Counted from the first letter of the stretch, positions 17,412 to 24,740 are shown. The stretch: 36,322 bases of DNA from Nitrospirota bacterium (GCA_016213935.1 JACQZG010000056.1:1-36322); one strand, 5' to 3'. The notes: a model not told the origin generated them from the sequence alone. Numbers and translations: made by a program.

Positions 17412-17429
17412 GTTCCGAAGTGTCGGGAC
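17412..17429. repeat. Short palindromic repeat (GTTCCGA-N4-TCGGGAC)
   Basis: Seven-base arms at 17412-17418 and 17423-17429 form a hairpin with one G-T pair. It directly adjoins the larger CCCCTCCT inverted repeat, so three hairpins stand in a row between the CHASE kinase stop and the response regulator's ribosome site. Confidence 0.5.
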
Positions 17430-17430
17430 C

Positions 17431-17489
17431 CCCCTCCTAAAATAGGAGGGGAATTAAAATATAAAGCTCCCCTCCTATTTTAGGAGGGG
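17431..17489. repeat. Nested inverted repeat of the CCCCTCCT family
   Basis: Two 21-base units, 17431-17451 and 17469-17489, are exact reverse complements of each other. Each is also nearly palindromic by itself (arms CCCCTCCT and AGGAGGGG around a five-base A/T centre). They are separated by 17 A/T-rich bases. Transcribed from the minus strand they could form one long hairpin or two short ones. The bases just beyond (17490-17500) supply the kinase stop codon. The look is that of a dispersed REP or MITE-like repeat, not a protein gene. Confidence 0.75.
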
Positions 17490-17490
17490 A

Positions 17491-19398
17491 TTAAGGGGTG
17501 GTTGGTATCACAAACACAAACTTGCTCCCTTTTCCGTACTCACTTTCGACCCATATCTTTCCGCCGTGAAGTTCGACCAGCCGTTTTGTCAGGGCCAATC
17601 CAAGACCCGTACCCTCAAAGTTTTTGGTATATGCTGATTCAAGCTGTGTGAATTCAGTGAAGAGTTTGGGCATATCCTCAGGTTTTATGCCTATTCCGGT
17701 GTCGGCGACAGAGATTTCTATGAACTCATAAAATCCCCCTTCATCCCCCTTTGTCAAAGTGGGAAATTCCCCTCTTTGGAAAAGAGGGGTTAGGGGAGAT
17801 TTATCCCCATTATTCGTCAATCGCGCAGCGACACTCACGCTTCCCCCATCTGGCGTAAACTTCACAGCATTGCTCAAAAGGTTGAACATGATCTGCTTCA
17901 GCTTCCGCTCGTCTGCTTCAATCTCCGTATCGGCATCCGGCTCTATTTTAAGACCCAGCTTTATCCCGTGCTTCATCGCCTTTTCCTTAAGCATTGACAT
18001 TGATGCATTCAAAATATCGTTTAAAGGAAATCTGCTTGGTTCAAGCTCCAACTTCCCTGCCTCAACCTTTGATAGGTCGAGAATATCATTGATGAGAGAG
18101 AGAAGGTGTCTGCCGCTTGTGAGAATGTTATTAACATACTCTTTCTGGTTCTGGTTAAGCTCTCCGTACAGGCCGTCTTCGAGAATCTCTGAAAACCCGA
18201 TGATCGCGGTCAGAGGCGTTCTCAGTTCATGCGACATATTCGCAAGAAAATCTGACTTTGCCTTATTGGCTTCTTCGGCCTGGCATGTCGCTCTTTCCGC
18301 CTCCTGTTTTCTGTGTTCCAGTTCACCGGCCATATCTTCAAGCACTGCGTTGTTCTCTTTCAACTTCAGAGCTTTATTCAGTGTTATCTCTCTGGCAATG
18401 GTAAGGAAGAAAAATAAGAGGCTTATAATCATACTGCCTGTAAAAATGGAGACCGGAAGGTATTGGTTAACAGATTGCTCAAAAGGGGGCATCGACTTGA
18501 AGCGAAGCGTCCACTGGCGGCCATTGGTCTCAATGAGTTTATCTGTTGAAAACAGGCGCACGCTGGTTTTTTCTAAATCATAATAGATGCATAAATCGTT
18601 GTCAAACATCAGGGCGTCATTGGTAACATCCGTTCCGTCATAAATCTCCAGATCAATATCATCAAGTTCTTTCTTGAATATTCCATCAATAAAGTTGTTC
18701 ATTCGCAGAGGGCTGTACACATATCCCACAAGTGTTGCTCTTCGTTCCTCAACAGTATTGACCGGCATATGCTGTTTGTAAAGAGGCGCATAGAGCAGGA
18801 ATCCGGCCTGAACGTCCTTTTCAGACTCCTGCATCAGCTTTACCTTGCCAGACATGGCAATATGCCCGGTGTCCCTCGCCCTTTCCATGGCAGTACGTCT
18901 CGTCGGCTCGGAAAACATATCATATCCGAAGGCCCGCTGGTTGCGCGTATTAAAGGGCTCAAGATAGATGATGGATGTATAGGTATCACGACGGCCTTCA
19001 GGACGCACGGTATAATTAGGGAACCCCTCTGCCCTGATCTGCCGGATGTGACTGTCCAACTCTGCCGGGCTGATAAGCTTTGAGAACCCGACTCCCTGAA
19101 TGCCCGGGAACAATTCTGTGAGCTGCAATGTTTCGACGTAATCGCGCCACTCCTGTCTGGTAACATTCTCTGAAGCTATGAATAATCCCACTCCACCTCG
19201 GAGAACCGTGCCGTTGAGACTCAGTTTATTGACAATCTGCAGTGTTATTTCATTTACCCTGGACTCAAATCGTCTTTGCTCAATCTGCATAAAATGAACC
19301 TTTGAGAAATGCCAAAGAAAAATAGAAAATATGACACAAACAATTAGGACTCCAATGGGGATCAATTTTCTTTTTCGCATGTTCATTATTGGTTGCAT
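17491..19398 (-). CDS. CHASE-domain sensor histidine kinase
   Basis: This 635-residue membrane kinase has a first helix at about 11-30, an extracytoplasmic CHASE domain (about 75-260; [44 protein letters not shown]), a second helix at about 316-340, a coiled coil, HisKA with His390 in MSHELRTPL, and an HATPase with N box [14 protein letters not shown] and [16 protein letters not shown] domains sense small ligands. An in-frame 24-codon repeat peptide (about 533-556, [11 protein letters not shown]...) interrupts the HATPase between a beta strand and the D box. A second repeat provides the last residues and stop. The catalytic boxes remain intact, so it is probably functional. Three ATGs (19398, 19386, 19380) compete as start, none with a clear Shine-Dalgarno. 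It heads the minus-strand signalling operon. Confidence 0.9.
   Translation of the reverse strand: MQPIMNMRKRKLIPIGVLIVCVIFSIFLWHFSKVHFMQIEQRRFESRVNEITLQIVNKLSLNGTVLRGGVGLFIASENVTRQEWRDYVETLQLTELFPGIQGVGFSKLISPAELDSHIRQIRAEGFPNYTVRPEGRRDTYTSIIYLEPFNTRNQRAFGYDMFSEPTRRTAMERARDTGHIAMSGKVKLMQESEKDVQAGFLLYAPLYKQHMPVNTVEERRATLVGYVYSPLRMNNFIDGIFKKELDDIDLEIYDGTDVTNDALMFDNDLCIYYDLEKTSVRLFSTDKLIETNGRQWTLRFKSMPPFEQSVNQYLPVSIFTGSMIISLLFFFLTIAREITLNKALKLKENNAVLEDMAGELEHRKQEAERATCQAEEANKAKSDFLANMSHELRTPLTAIIGFSEILEDGLYGELNQNQKEYVNNILTSGRHLLSLINDILDLSKVEAGKLELEPSRFPLNDILNASMSMLKEKAMKHGIKLGLKIEPDADTEIEADERKLKQIMFNLLSNAVKFTPDGGSVSVAARLTNNGDKSPLTPLFQRGEFPTLTKGDEGGFYEFIEISVADTGIGIKPEDMPKLFTEFTQLESAYTKNFEGTGLGLALTKRLVELHGGKIWVESEYGKGSKFVFVIPTTP
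17731..17802. mobile_element. Palindromic MITE/REP-like element inserted in frame in a kinase gene
   Basis: The 72-base segment starts AAATCCCCCT and ends GGGGAGATTT, so its ends are imperfect inverted repeats. It is packed with CCCCCTT and AAGAGGGG blocks, with internal pairing of CCCCTCTTT to AAAGAGGGG. Seventy-two bases is 24 codons, so the host reading frame is kept and the protein gains a [11 protein letters not shown]...DEGGFY peptide. Peptides of this kind recur in predicted proteins of several environmental phyla as translated repeats, which I know from general experience and cannot check here. Confidence 0.75.
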
Positions 19399-19555
19399 AC
19401 AGATTTAACCGTTATTTTTTTAAATTTGGCTTTTCTCAGCGGTATCGCTACAATCAATATTCCCGAAAGTAAAATTCTCCAGCGTTTTTGCAGAATCCAT
19501 TCCTTCGTCTGAACTCCCTGATAATACAGTTATAGAACCATATATCCAATATAGA

Positions 19556-19584
19556 TATATATCGCACTTCTTATTCACAGTCAA
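19556..19584 (-). promoter_or_regulatory. Probable sigma-70 promoter of the minus-strand signalling operon
   Basis: Read on the minus strand, TTGACT (19584-19579) and TATATA (19561-19556) are 17 bases apart. Transcription would start near 19549 and leave a leader of about 150 nt before the CHASE kinase start. Confidence 0.5.
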
Positions 19585-19602
19585 TGTCTTATAGGACCAA
19601 AC

Positions 19603-19612
19603 CAAGCGCTTG
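19603..19612. promoter_or_regulatory. Perfect palindrome CAAGCGCTTG, candidate operator
   Basis: This is a ten-base perfect palindrome between the two divergent promoters, about 60 bases upstream of the antitoxin start and about 20 bases upstream of the minus-strand -35 box. It could bind a dimeric repressor such as the antitoxin, but nothing proves this. Confidence 0.3.
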
Positions 19613-19669
19613 TACTAATAGGATTTGGCTTTCTCACAGTAATATTCTCTAAATGAAAAGATTAAAGTG

Positions 19670-19678
19670 TGATATAAT
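19670..19678 (+). promoter_or_regulatory. Extended -10 promoter of the toxin-antitoxin pair
   Basis: TGATATAAT is a complete extended -10 element (TG, one base, then TATAAT). Such promoters work without a -35 box, and none is visible. Counting seven bases from its end gives 19685, exactly the A of the antitoxin ATG, so the mRNA should be leaderless. No Shine-Dalgarno is present. Confidence 0.6.
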
Positions 19679-19684
19679 ATTTCA

Positions 19685-19918
19685 ATGCAATCTCTTTATA
19701 AAAAAAGCCTTTTTTGGGATGTTGACATCAACAAGCTTTCGGAAGAAAAAGACTGGTTTTTTATAATTGAAAGAATTCTTGAATTCGGCGATATTGATGA
19801 TTATTTTCAAATGAAAAAACTGTTTTCTGAAGATAAAATAAATACCGTAGTCCGAAAAAGCCGAATTCTGTCCCCGAAGACGCGCTCTTACTTCAATGCC
19901 TCAGTCCATGCGTCCTGA
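19685..19918 (+). CDS. Probable antitoxin (DUF6922-like) of an AbiEii-type pair
   Basis: The 77-residue protein starts SLYKKSLFWDVDINKL and continues FIIERILEFGDIDDYFQMKKLF...I..VV.KSRILSPKTRSYFN. This pattern (LFWD-D, II-R-LE-GD, a helix with a KLF/Y segment, and a late SPKT--YF) is that of the DUF6922 family, small proteins commonly encoded just before AbiEii-like nucleotidyltransferase toxins. Its 3' end overlaps the next gene by 23 bases, which couples their translation. It has no Shine-Dalgarno site and sits at the start of a predicted leaderless transcript. The cognate toxin assignment rests on order and family resemblance. Confidence 0.7.
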   Translation: MQSLYKKSLFWDVDINKLSEEKDWFFIIERILEFGDIDDYFQMKKLFSEDKINTVVRKSRILSPKTRSYFNASVHAS

Positions 19919-20546
19919 AACCATCGACGGCAATATGCTCAAACTCAGCAGGGAACTCGGTTTCCTCAGCGAGTTTTCTTTTTATCTTGCCGGGGGCACA
20001 GGGCTCTCCCTTCAAACAGGGCACCGGAGATCATTTGATTTCGACTTTTTCACGGATAAAGAGTTTCTTCCCGAAGAACTTTCCTCTGCCATAAGACGGG
20101 AAAAGCTGCCGATGCAGGGAGAGATGCGGAGACACGGCACGTTATATTGTGCCCTTTCAGATGTGAAAACCTCATTTATTTTCTATGACGCCCCGCTGAT
20201 TTTCCCGGTAATAAAATTTAATTCCATTTATATTGCGGACTGGCGCGACATAATAACAGAAAAACTGCGCACTGCCGGAGACAGAGGCCAGAAAAAGGAT
20301 TTTTATGACCTCTATATCGGCATCAGGGAACTGGGCATTGATAAAATAGTGGAATTCTCTTTAAAAAAATACGGCAAAAATATTAACTATTTTCATCTGC
20401 TTAAAGGGCTGACATATTTTGAGGACGCCGACAAGAATCCTGACCCGATTATTATGGATAAGGCTTTGTCATGGCCGGAAATCAGGAATTTTTTCATGGC
20501 TCACTCAAAAGACTTTGAAAATTCATTCGGTAAAATAATTTTATAA
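19896..20546 (+). CDS. AbiEii/AbiGii-family nucleotidyltransferase toxin
   Basis: The 216-residue protein has the AbiEii nucleotidyltransferase core: FYLAGGTGLSLQTGHRRSFDFDFF (Gly33-Gly34-Thr35 and the metal-binding Asp48/Asp50), then KFNSIYIADWRDIITEKLRTAGDRGQKKDFYDLY, where the Lys and the R-KD-DLY segment are family hallmarks. Relatives such as AbiEii and MenT add nucleotides to RNA targets and block growth until neutralised by the partner. The substrate here is unknown. The start could be ATG 19896 or ATG 19908, both inside the antitoxin gene. The pair is AT-richer than the flanking operons, which agrees with horizontal acquisition. Confidence 0.85.
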   Translation: MPQSMRPETIDGNMLKLSRELGFLSEFSFYLAGGTGLSLQTGHRRSFDFDFFTDKEFLPEELSSAIRREKLPMQGEMRRHGTLYCALSDVKTSFIFYDAPLIFPVIKFNSIYIADWRDIITEKLRTAGDRGQKKDFYDLYIGIRELGIDKIVEFSLKKYGKNINYFHLLKGLTYFEDADKNPDPIIMDKALSWPEIRNFFMAHSKDFENSFGKIIL

Positions 20547-20565
20547 CTTTAGTCCACGCGCTGGA

Positions 20566-20919
20566 ATGAACCATTACTTCATCACAATAACACTGCTCCT
20601 CTGCAGCAATATATTCATGACGTTCGCGTGGTACGCGCATCTCAAGAACATGTCTGAGAAGACATGGGTCATTGCGGCGCTGGTGAGCTGGGGGATAGCG
20701 CTTTTTGAATACCTTCTGCAAGTGCCGGCAAACCGCATCGGCAATCAGGTGATGAATATCGGCCAGTTAAAGATACTTCAGGAGGCGATCACGCTTACGG
20801 TCTTTGTCCCCTTCTCCCTCTTTTACCTGAAGGAGGACCTCAATATGGATTACTTCTGGGCAGGCATCTGCATTCTCGGCGCGGTCTTCTTCATCTTCCG
20901 CTCAAAGCTGTTCGTTTAA
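20566..20919 (+). CDS. DMT-like DUF486 family membrane protein
   Basis: The 117-residue protein is almost entirely hydrophobic, with four predicted membrane helices (about 4-24, 31-49, 66-87 and 95-113). Motifs include FMTFAWYAHLK, SWGIALFEYLLQVPANRIG and LKILQEAITLTVFVPFSLFYLKE, which match the DUF486 family, a small relative of the drug/metabolite transporter superfamily. The substrate is unknown. It follows the toxin by 19 bases on the same strand but belongs functionally elsewhere. No strong Shine-Dalgarno is visible. It converges on the PilZ gene. Confidence 0.85.
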   Translation: MNHYFITITLLLCSNIFMTFAWYAHLKNMSEKTWVIAALVSWGIALFEYLLQVPANRIGNQVMNIGQLKILQEAITLTVFVPFSLFYLKEDLNMDYFWAGICILGAVFFIFRSKLFV

Positions 20920-20944
20920 GTTAGAGCTTCGAGGTATGCCGCAA

Positions 20945-20976
20945 ATAAAAAAGACCTGAGATTTGTTCGCAGGCCT
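20945..20976 (-). terminator. Intrinsic terminator of the PilZ gene
   Basis: On the minus strand AGGCCTG (20976-20970) pairs with CAGGTCT (20958-20952), seven pairs with one G-U and an 11-base loop, followed by TTTTTT. It lies about 30 bases after the PilZ stop codon. Confidence 0.7.
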
Positions 20977-21004
20977 GGAAGTCATACAGAACACGGGTTT
21001 TCTT

Positions 21005-21331
21005 TTAGAGCTTTTTTATAGTTTTCTTATACTCTGGAAGCGGATCGATTATCTCCATCCCGAGATCATATTTTTTACCTTCGAGTACATCTGCCTTTTC
21101 ATCAATTCTTTTAATTTCGCAGTACATGCAGAATTTTTCTCCCGAGGAGAACTGAAACCTTACGGCAACCATCTTGCCGGGAACAAGATCGCCGATTACT
21201 TCTTTGGCATGAACAGTCTGGCATAATCCGCCTTCGGATAAGTCTATCATGCTTCCCGAGTAAAAATTATTATCAGTTATTATGTCAGCATTAAATTTGA
21301 GCCTTTTTCTTTCAAAGCGCCTTTTGTCCAT
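21005..21331 (-). CDS. PilZ-domain c-di-GMP receptor
   Basis: The 108-residue protein is a stand-alone PilZ domain. RRFERKR at residues 4-10 supplies the conserved arginines of the RxxxR c-di-GMP-binding motif, and IDLSEGGLC matches the second motif D/NxSxxG. The rest is beta-rich and ends in a short basic helix. It should bind c-di-GMP and act on a partner protein that cannot be named. It stands alone between two terminators, transcribed toward the DUF486 gene. With the GGDEF and HD-GYP proteins, it completes a make-break-read set for c-di-GMP in this window. The Shine-Dalgarno site is weak (AAAAGG about 13 bases upstream). Confidence 0.88.
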   Translation of the reverse strand: MDKRRFERKRLKFNADIITDNNFYSGSMIDLSEGGLCQTVHAKEVIGDLVPGKMVAVRFQFSSGEKFCMYCEIKRIDEKADVLEGKKYDLGMEIIDPLPEYKKTIKKL

Positions 21332-21360
21332 GTTTTATATTAATACCTTTTAAAAATAAA

Positions 21361-21390
21361 AGCTAATGGATTAATGACAGCTAATGGATT
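21361..21390. repeat. Short direct repeat (AGCTAATGGATT twice)
   Basis: The 12-base unit AGCTAATGGATT occurs at 21361-21372 and again at 21379-21390 in the AT-rich region upstream of the PilZ gene. The centre-to-centre distance is 18 bases, close to two helical turns, so a regulator could bind both, though it may be chance duplication. The rest of the 199-base gap 21332-21530 shows only the ribosomal operon terminator. Confidence 0.35.
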
Positions 21391-21468
21391 TTGAAATCAA
21401 ATATCAGGATATTGCCCAATAATAGCTTAGTAAAATAATCACATATATAATCTTTTAATTTTGTGGAT

Positions 21469-21505
21469 AAAAAAAGCCTGCAAGTTTGTCTTGCAGGCTT
21501 TTTAC
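21469..21505 (-). terminator. Strong intrinsic terminator of the ribosomal protein operon
   Basis: AAGCCTGCAAG (21474-21484) and CTTGCAGGCTT (21490-21500) form an 11-pair perfect stem with a five-base loop. Runs of A on the left and T on the right make it usable on both strands. On the minus strand it follows rplQ by about 30 bases and ends the S10-spc-alpha operon. Confidence 0.9.
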
Positions 21506-21530
21506 GTATTATGTTGAAATAGAGCAAAAA

Positions 21531-21989
21531 TTAATTCACTTTGGGTGCCGTTAGATCTTTCGCTGATTCTCTTTTTTCTCTCCTCTTGTTTCTTTTTGCC
21601 TCTGCTGCTGCCTTCTCTTCCTGATTCTGGAGTTCCTCATAATCCACGAATTCAAGCACCGCCATGGAAGCGTTATCGCCTACTCTGTTGCGAGTCTGAA
21701 GGAGGCGCAGATATCCGCTGCTGCGGCTGATCTTGGGAGCTATCTCATTAAAAAGTTTTGTCACGGCATTCTCATCGGGAACAGATGAAAGCGCAAGCCT
21801 TCTGGAATGCAGATCCCCCTTCTTGCCAAGCGTGATCACCTTTTCAGCCAGCTTCTTTGTTTCTTTGGCTTTGGCAAGAGTCGTCTCAATCTTTAAATGG
21901 GTTATAAGCGATATTATGAGCCCCCTGAAAAGCGCTTTTCGCTGTTTGGTATTTCTGGCTAAACCCCTGCCCGCAACTCTATGACGCAT
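21531..21989 (-). CDS. rplQ: 50S ribosomal protein L17
   Basis: L17 binds the 23S rRNA near the polypeptide exit. The 152-residue protein has the family start MRHRVAGRGLARNTKQRKALFRGL and the core THLKIETTLAKAKETKKLAEKVITLGKKGD. The core ends at about residue 120 (MAVLEFVDY), followed by a lysine/arginine-rich, probably unstructured tail that makes it longer than E. coli L17 (127 aa). The gene starts inside the end of rpoA (11-base overlap) with AAAGGAG as ribosome site. It is the last gene of the operon, just before the terminator. Confidence 0.97.
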   Translation of the reverse strand: MRHRVAGRGLARNTKQRKALFRGLIISLITHLKIETTLAKAKETKKLAEKVITLGKKGDLHSRRLALSSVPDENAVTKLFNEIAPKISRSSGYLRLLQTRNRVGDNASMAVLEFVDYEELQNQEEKAAAEAKRNKRREKRESAKDLTAPKVN

Positions 21990-23028
21990 TCTTGACTCCT
22001 TTGGCCCTTTCTATCTGCCTTAAGACATCCGGCTCTATCTTCATGTTAAAATGCAGGCCCATCCTCGAGACAACTTCTTTTATCTCGTTAAGTGATTTTC
22101 TGCCGAAGTTTTTTGTCCTGAGCATCTCTGATTCGGTCTTCTGAACCAAGTCTGCGATTGTATTAATATTGGCGTTCTTAAGGCAATTGTTGGAACGAAC
22201 CGAAAGCTCAAGCTCATCAACACTTTTAAGAAGGTTGTCATTAAAAACGGATACCGTGCCGCCGTCTTCTTCCTCAAACTCATCCACTTCATAATTTTCC
22301 GTTTCCGGATCATCGTCTGTTTCAACCATCTCCTCGCGGATTGAAAAAAGAGAGAGATGCTCTTTAAGTATGTTAGCGGACTGAGAGAGCGCCTCACGCG
22401 GCGTTATACTGCCGTCAGTCCATATCTCCATAATAAGCTTGTCAAAATCGGTTGAACGTCCAACCCTTGCCCCTTCTATCCAATAATTGACTTTTTTGAC
22501 CGGCGTAAAAACAGAATCAACTCTGATGGTATCCACCGAGCCGTCATCGTCGTGCACATCGTCCAATAACCTGTAACCCCTGCCTTTTTCCACGGTAAGC
22601 TCAGCAGTGAATTTAACTTTACTGTCAAGGGTCGCGATATGTTGTTCAGGCGTGAGAACCTCGACTCCGGAATCAGTCGTTATATCTTTGCCTTTCACTT
22701 CACCCGGGCCATTTACCTCTATGGTAACCATCTTTGGGGTATCGGTATACATCTTAAACCGAAGGTGCTTTATGTTGAGTATTACATCTACAATGTCCTC
22801 TTTGACTCCCCTTAATGTGGAAAATTCATGAAGTACTCCCGGGATCTTCACCGAAGTAACCGCAGCGCCTTCGATAGATGAGAGCAATACCCTACGTAAA
22901 GCATTGCCTACGGTGGTTCCGTACCCTCTTTCAAAAGGCTCTGCAATAAGCTTGCAATATGTCTGGGTGTTGCCAGAATCAAAATTAACTCTTTCTGGAA
23001 TATTAAAACCCTTATTTTTGAGCTCCAT
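21979..23028 (-). CDS. rpoA: RNA polymerase subunit alpha
   Basis: The 349-residue alpha subunit carries the N-terminal assembly domain (FERGYGTTVGNALRRVLLSSIEGAAV) and the C-terminal domain for activators and UP elements (SVRSNNCLKNANINTIADLV, ending RMGL). The linker, about residues 231-258, is unusually long and acidic (many Glu/Asp between EEMVETDDD and EEEDGG), accounting for about 20 residues more than E. coli alpha. A GGAGG Shine-Dalgarno precedes the ATG. It lies between rpsD and rplQ, the usual alpha-operon order. Confidence 0.97.
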   Translation of the reverse strand: MELKNKGFNIPERVNFDSGNTQTYCKLIAEPFERGYGTTVGNALRRVLLSSIEGAAVTSVKIPGVLHEFSTLRGVKEDIVDVILNIKHLRFKMYTDTPKMVTIEVNGPGEVKGKDITTDSGVEVLTPEQHIATLDSKVKFTAELTVEKGRGYRLLDDVHDDDGSVDTIRVDSVFTPVKKVNYWIEGARVGRSTDFDKLIMEIWTDGSITPREALSQSANILKEHLSLFSIREEMVETDDDPETENYEVDEFEEEDGGTVSVFNDNLLKSVDELELSVRSNNCLKNANINTIADLVQKTESEMLRTKNFGRKSLNEIKEVVSRMGLHFNMKIEPDVLRQIERAKGVKNAS

Positions 23029-23096
23029 CAGTCCTCCGGAAAAATTAAAGAAATTGAAAAGTTAAATTAATGTATATCGAACCGTTAGATGCCTGT

Positions 23097-23723
23097 CTAT
23101 TTAGAATAAAGCTCAACTATTAACTGTTCATCAAAAAAAGTGCTGACCTCATCCCTTGCGGGCAGATGCAGTATCTTGCCTTTAAGTCCTTCGACATCTC
23201 TTTCTACCCATGATATCGCGCCTCTCTGATCTGCCTTTTCCATATTTTCCTGAACTATCTTAAAATTCTTGCCGGAATCTGTGGGGCTGACAATGTCACC
23301 TTTAGAAACGAGATAAGAAGGAATATTAACGCGCTTTCCGTTAACAGTAAAGTGCCCATGGGTCACTAATTGCCTTGCCTGATTACGGTTAGAAGCAAAA
23401 CCTATACGATAAACAATATTGTCAAGCCTCCGTTCAAGAAGCTGGACTAAATTGCTGCCTGTTACCCCGCTCATCTGGTCAGCCATATGAAAATATTTAT
23501 TAAACTGGCGCTCAAGGACACAATATGTTTCTTTTGCCTTCTGTTTTGCTCTCAACTGCACGGCATAATCTGAAGCCTTTTTCCTTCGCTGGCCATGCTG
23601 GCCCGGCGCGTATTTTCTTCTCTCGACGCCGCATTTATCCATAAAACATCTATCACCTTTTAGAAAAAGCTTCTCGCCCTCTCTCCTGCACAGCCTGCAT
23701 AATGCTCCGGTATATCTGGCCAT
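23097..23723 (-). CDS. rpsD: 30S ribosomal protein S4 (zinc-binding form)
   Basis: S4 nucleates 30S assembly on 16S rRNA and in many bacteria represses its own operon. The 208-residue protein begins [16 protein letters not shown]. Cys9, Cys12, Cys26 and Cys31 form the zinc site of the C+ form. The S4 RNA-binding domain contains [44 protein letters not shown] site precedes the ATG, which touches the end of rpsK by one base. This C+ form agrees with the zinc-binding S14 and L36 in the same operon. Confidence 0.98.
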   Translation of the reverse strand: MARYTGALCRLCRREGEKLFLKGDRCFMDKCGVERRKYAPGQHGQRRKKASDYAVQLRAKQKAKETYCVLERQFNKYFHMADQMSGVTGSNLVQLLERRLDNIVYRIGFASNRNQARQLVTHGHFTVNGKRVNIPSYLVSKGDIVSPTDSGKNFKIVQENMEKADQRGAISWVERDVEGLKGKILHLPARDEVSTFFDEQLIVELYSK

Positions 23724-24109
23724 CAGACTCTTCTCCTCTTTGGCGGCCTCGTCCCATTATGTGGAACCGGGGTAATGTCTCGTATAATATTTACGCCTAA
23801 CCCGGCAGAAGAGATTGCTCTTATAGCGGATTCTCTTCCGGCTCCGGGGCCTTTAACAAAGATATCAACCTGACGCATGCCTAAACCCACTGCCTTTCTC
23901 GCGGCATTATCAGCCGTTATTTGAGCCGCGTAAGGGGTGCCTTTCCTGGAACCCTTAAAACCATGTGCGCCTGATGAAGACCAGGCGATGACGTTGCCTG
24001 ATTTGTCAGTTATAGTTACAATTGTATTATTAAATGAAGCCTGGATATATGCAGCACCGGAATGCACTATCTTCTTCTCTCTTTTACCGCTTCTCTTTTT
24101 TTGTGCCAT
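23723..24109 (-). CDS. rpsK: 30S ribosomal protein S11
   Basis: S11 sits on the 30S platform near the E site. The 128-residue protein has the family motifs [40 protein letters not shown] and the C-terminal [18 protein letters not shown]. The start ATG has a GGAGGG site six bases before it. The gene ends one base into rpsD and follows rpsM by about 45 bases. Confidence 0.98.
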   Translation of the reverse strand: MAQKKRSGKREKKIVHSGAAYIQASFNNTIVTITDKSGNVIAWSSSGAHGFKGSRKGTPYAAQITADNAARKAVGLGMRQVDIFVKGPGAGRESAIRAISSAGLGVNIIRDITPVPHNGTRPPKRRRV

Positions 24110-24154
24110 TAACCCTCCGTTTATTATTAATACTTCTTAAGGTTCTGTGATATG

Positions 24155-24523
24155 TTATTTCTTTTGTAGTCCGCCTATTGACTTTTTGGGCCCCTTGCGT
24201 GTCCGGGCATTTGTCCTTGTTCTTTGCCCTCTCGCTGGAAGTTTAAGCTTATGACGAGTTCCTCTGTAACTGCCAATATCCCTCAGCCTCTTTATGCTCA
24301 GGGAGACTTCACGCCTGAGATCCCCTTCAACAGTAAATTCTTTATCTATAAGGCTTCTTATCTTGAGGCCGTCTTCATCAGTAAGGCTTTTTACTCTTTT
24401 ATTGGGGTCAACCCCGGTTTCACTAAGTATTCTCTTTGAAGCCGACCTGCCAATCCCATATATTTTTGTGAGGCCGGACTCTATCCTTTCGTTAAGCGGT
24501 AAATCCACTCCTGCTATTCTCAC
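24155..24523 (-). CDS. rpsM: 30S ribosomal protein S13
   Basis: S13 forms bridges from the 30S head to the large subunit and contacts tRNA. The 122-residue protein has the start [28 protein letters not shown], the helix-two-turn-helix RRDIGSYRG region and the basic tail [17 protein letters not shown]. The start codon is GTG at 24523, placed after AAGGAG. An ATG that overlaps it is out of frame and meets TGA at once. rpmJ is upstream and rpsK downstream. Confidence 0.97.
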   Translation of the reverse strand: MRIAGVDLPLNERIESGLTKIYGIGRSASKRILSETGVDPNKRVKSLTDEDGLKIRSLIDKEFTVEGDLRREVSLSIKRLRDIGSYRGTRHKLKLPARGQRTRTNARTRKGPKKSIGGLQKK

Positions 24524-24588
24524 ATTTTCTCCTTAATAATTAAAATGGTTAATTCAAGCTAAATTAACTATGAAAAACTTATGTGTTC

Positions 24589-24702
24589 TTATCCCTGTCT
24601 CTGCTTATGCTTCGGGTTACTGCAAATGACTCTGACAACACCTTCTCTCTTGAGAATTTTACATTTTGAACAGATTGGTTTCACTGATGAGCGTACTTTC
24701 AT
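24589..24702 (-). CDS. rpmJ: 50S ribosomal protein L36 (zinc-binding form)
   Basis: This 37-codon gene translates as [19 protein letters not shown], followed by [18 protein letters not shown]. Cys11, Cys14, Cys27 and His32 make the zinc site of the C+ form of L36. GAGGG stands about five bases before the ATG. It lies between infA and rpsM, its standard place. Confidence 0.97.
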   Translation of the reverse strand: MKVRSSVKPICSKCKILKREGVVRVICSNPKHKQRQG

Positions 24703-24740
24703 TTATCCCTCAATATAAGTTATTATTTCTACGCAAAAAG

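Larger units (their letters stand above)
19399..19684. other. Divergent intergenic region between the kinase operon and the toxin-antitoxin pair
   Basis: This 286-base region is AT-rich. It holds the minus-strand promoter, a ten-base palindrome and the plus-strand promoter listed separately. It also contains an imperfect direct repeat, ATTTGGCTTT(T)CTCA, at about 19424-19437 and 19623-19636. The GTACTAATAGG at 19612-19622 resembles the conserved 3' end of 23S rRNA. The predicted kinase leader would be about 150 nt, but I recognise no riboswitch in it. Confidence 0.5.

Noticed and set aside
17401..17500. CRISPR-like repeat cluster
   Set aside because: The units are inverted palindromes, only two copies, without unique spacers of constant length.
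17759..18583. 274-residue open frame on the plus strand opposite the CHASE kinase
   Set aside because: It is the antisense shadow of a clearly real kinase gene, serine-rich as such shadows are, and has no ribosome site.
19399..19549. Riboswitch (for example a c-di-GMP type) in the long kinase leader
   Set aside because: I could not find the conserved core of any riboswitch class; only a short GTAGCG/CGCTAC-like pairing possibility exists.
19420..19605. 61-residue open frame on the minus strand in the divergent intergenic region
   Set aside because: It overlaps the predicted promoter, has no ribosome site and no recognisable composition; it is probably chance.
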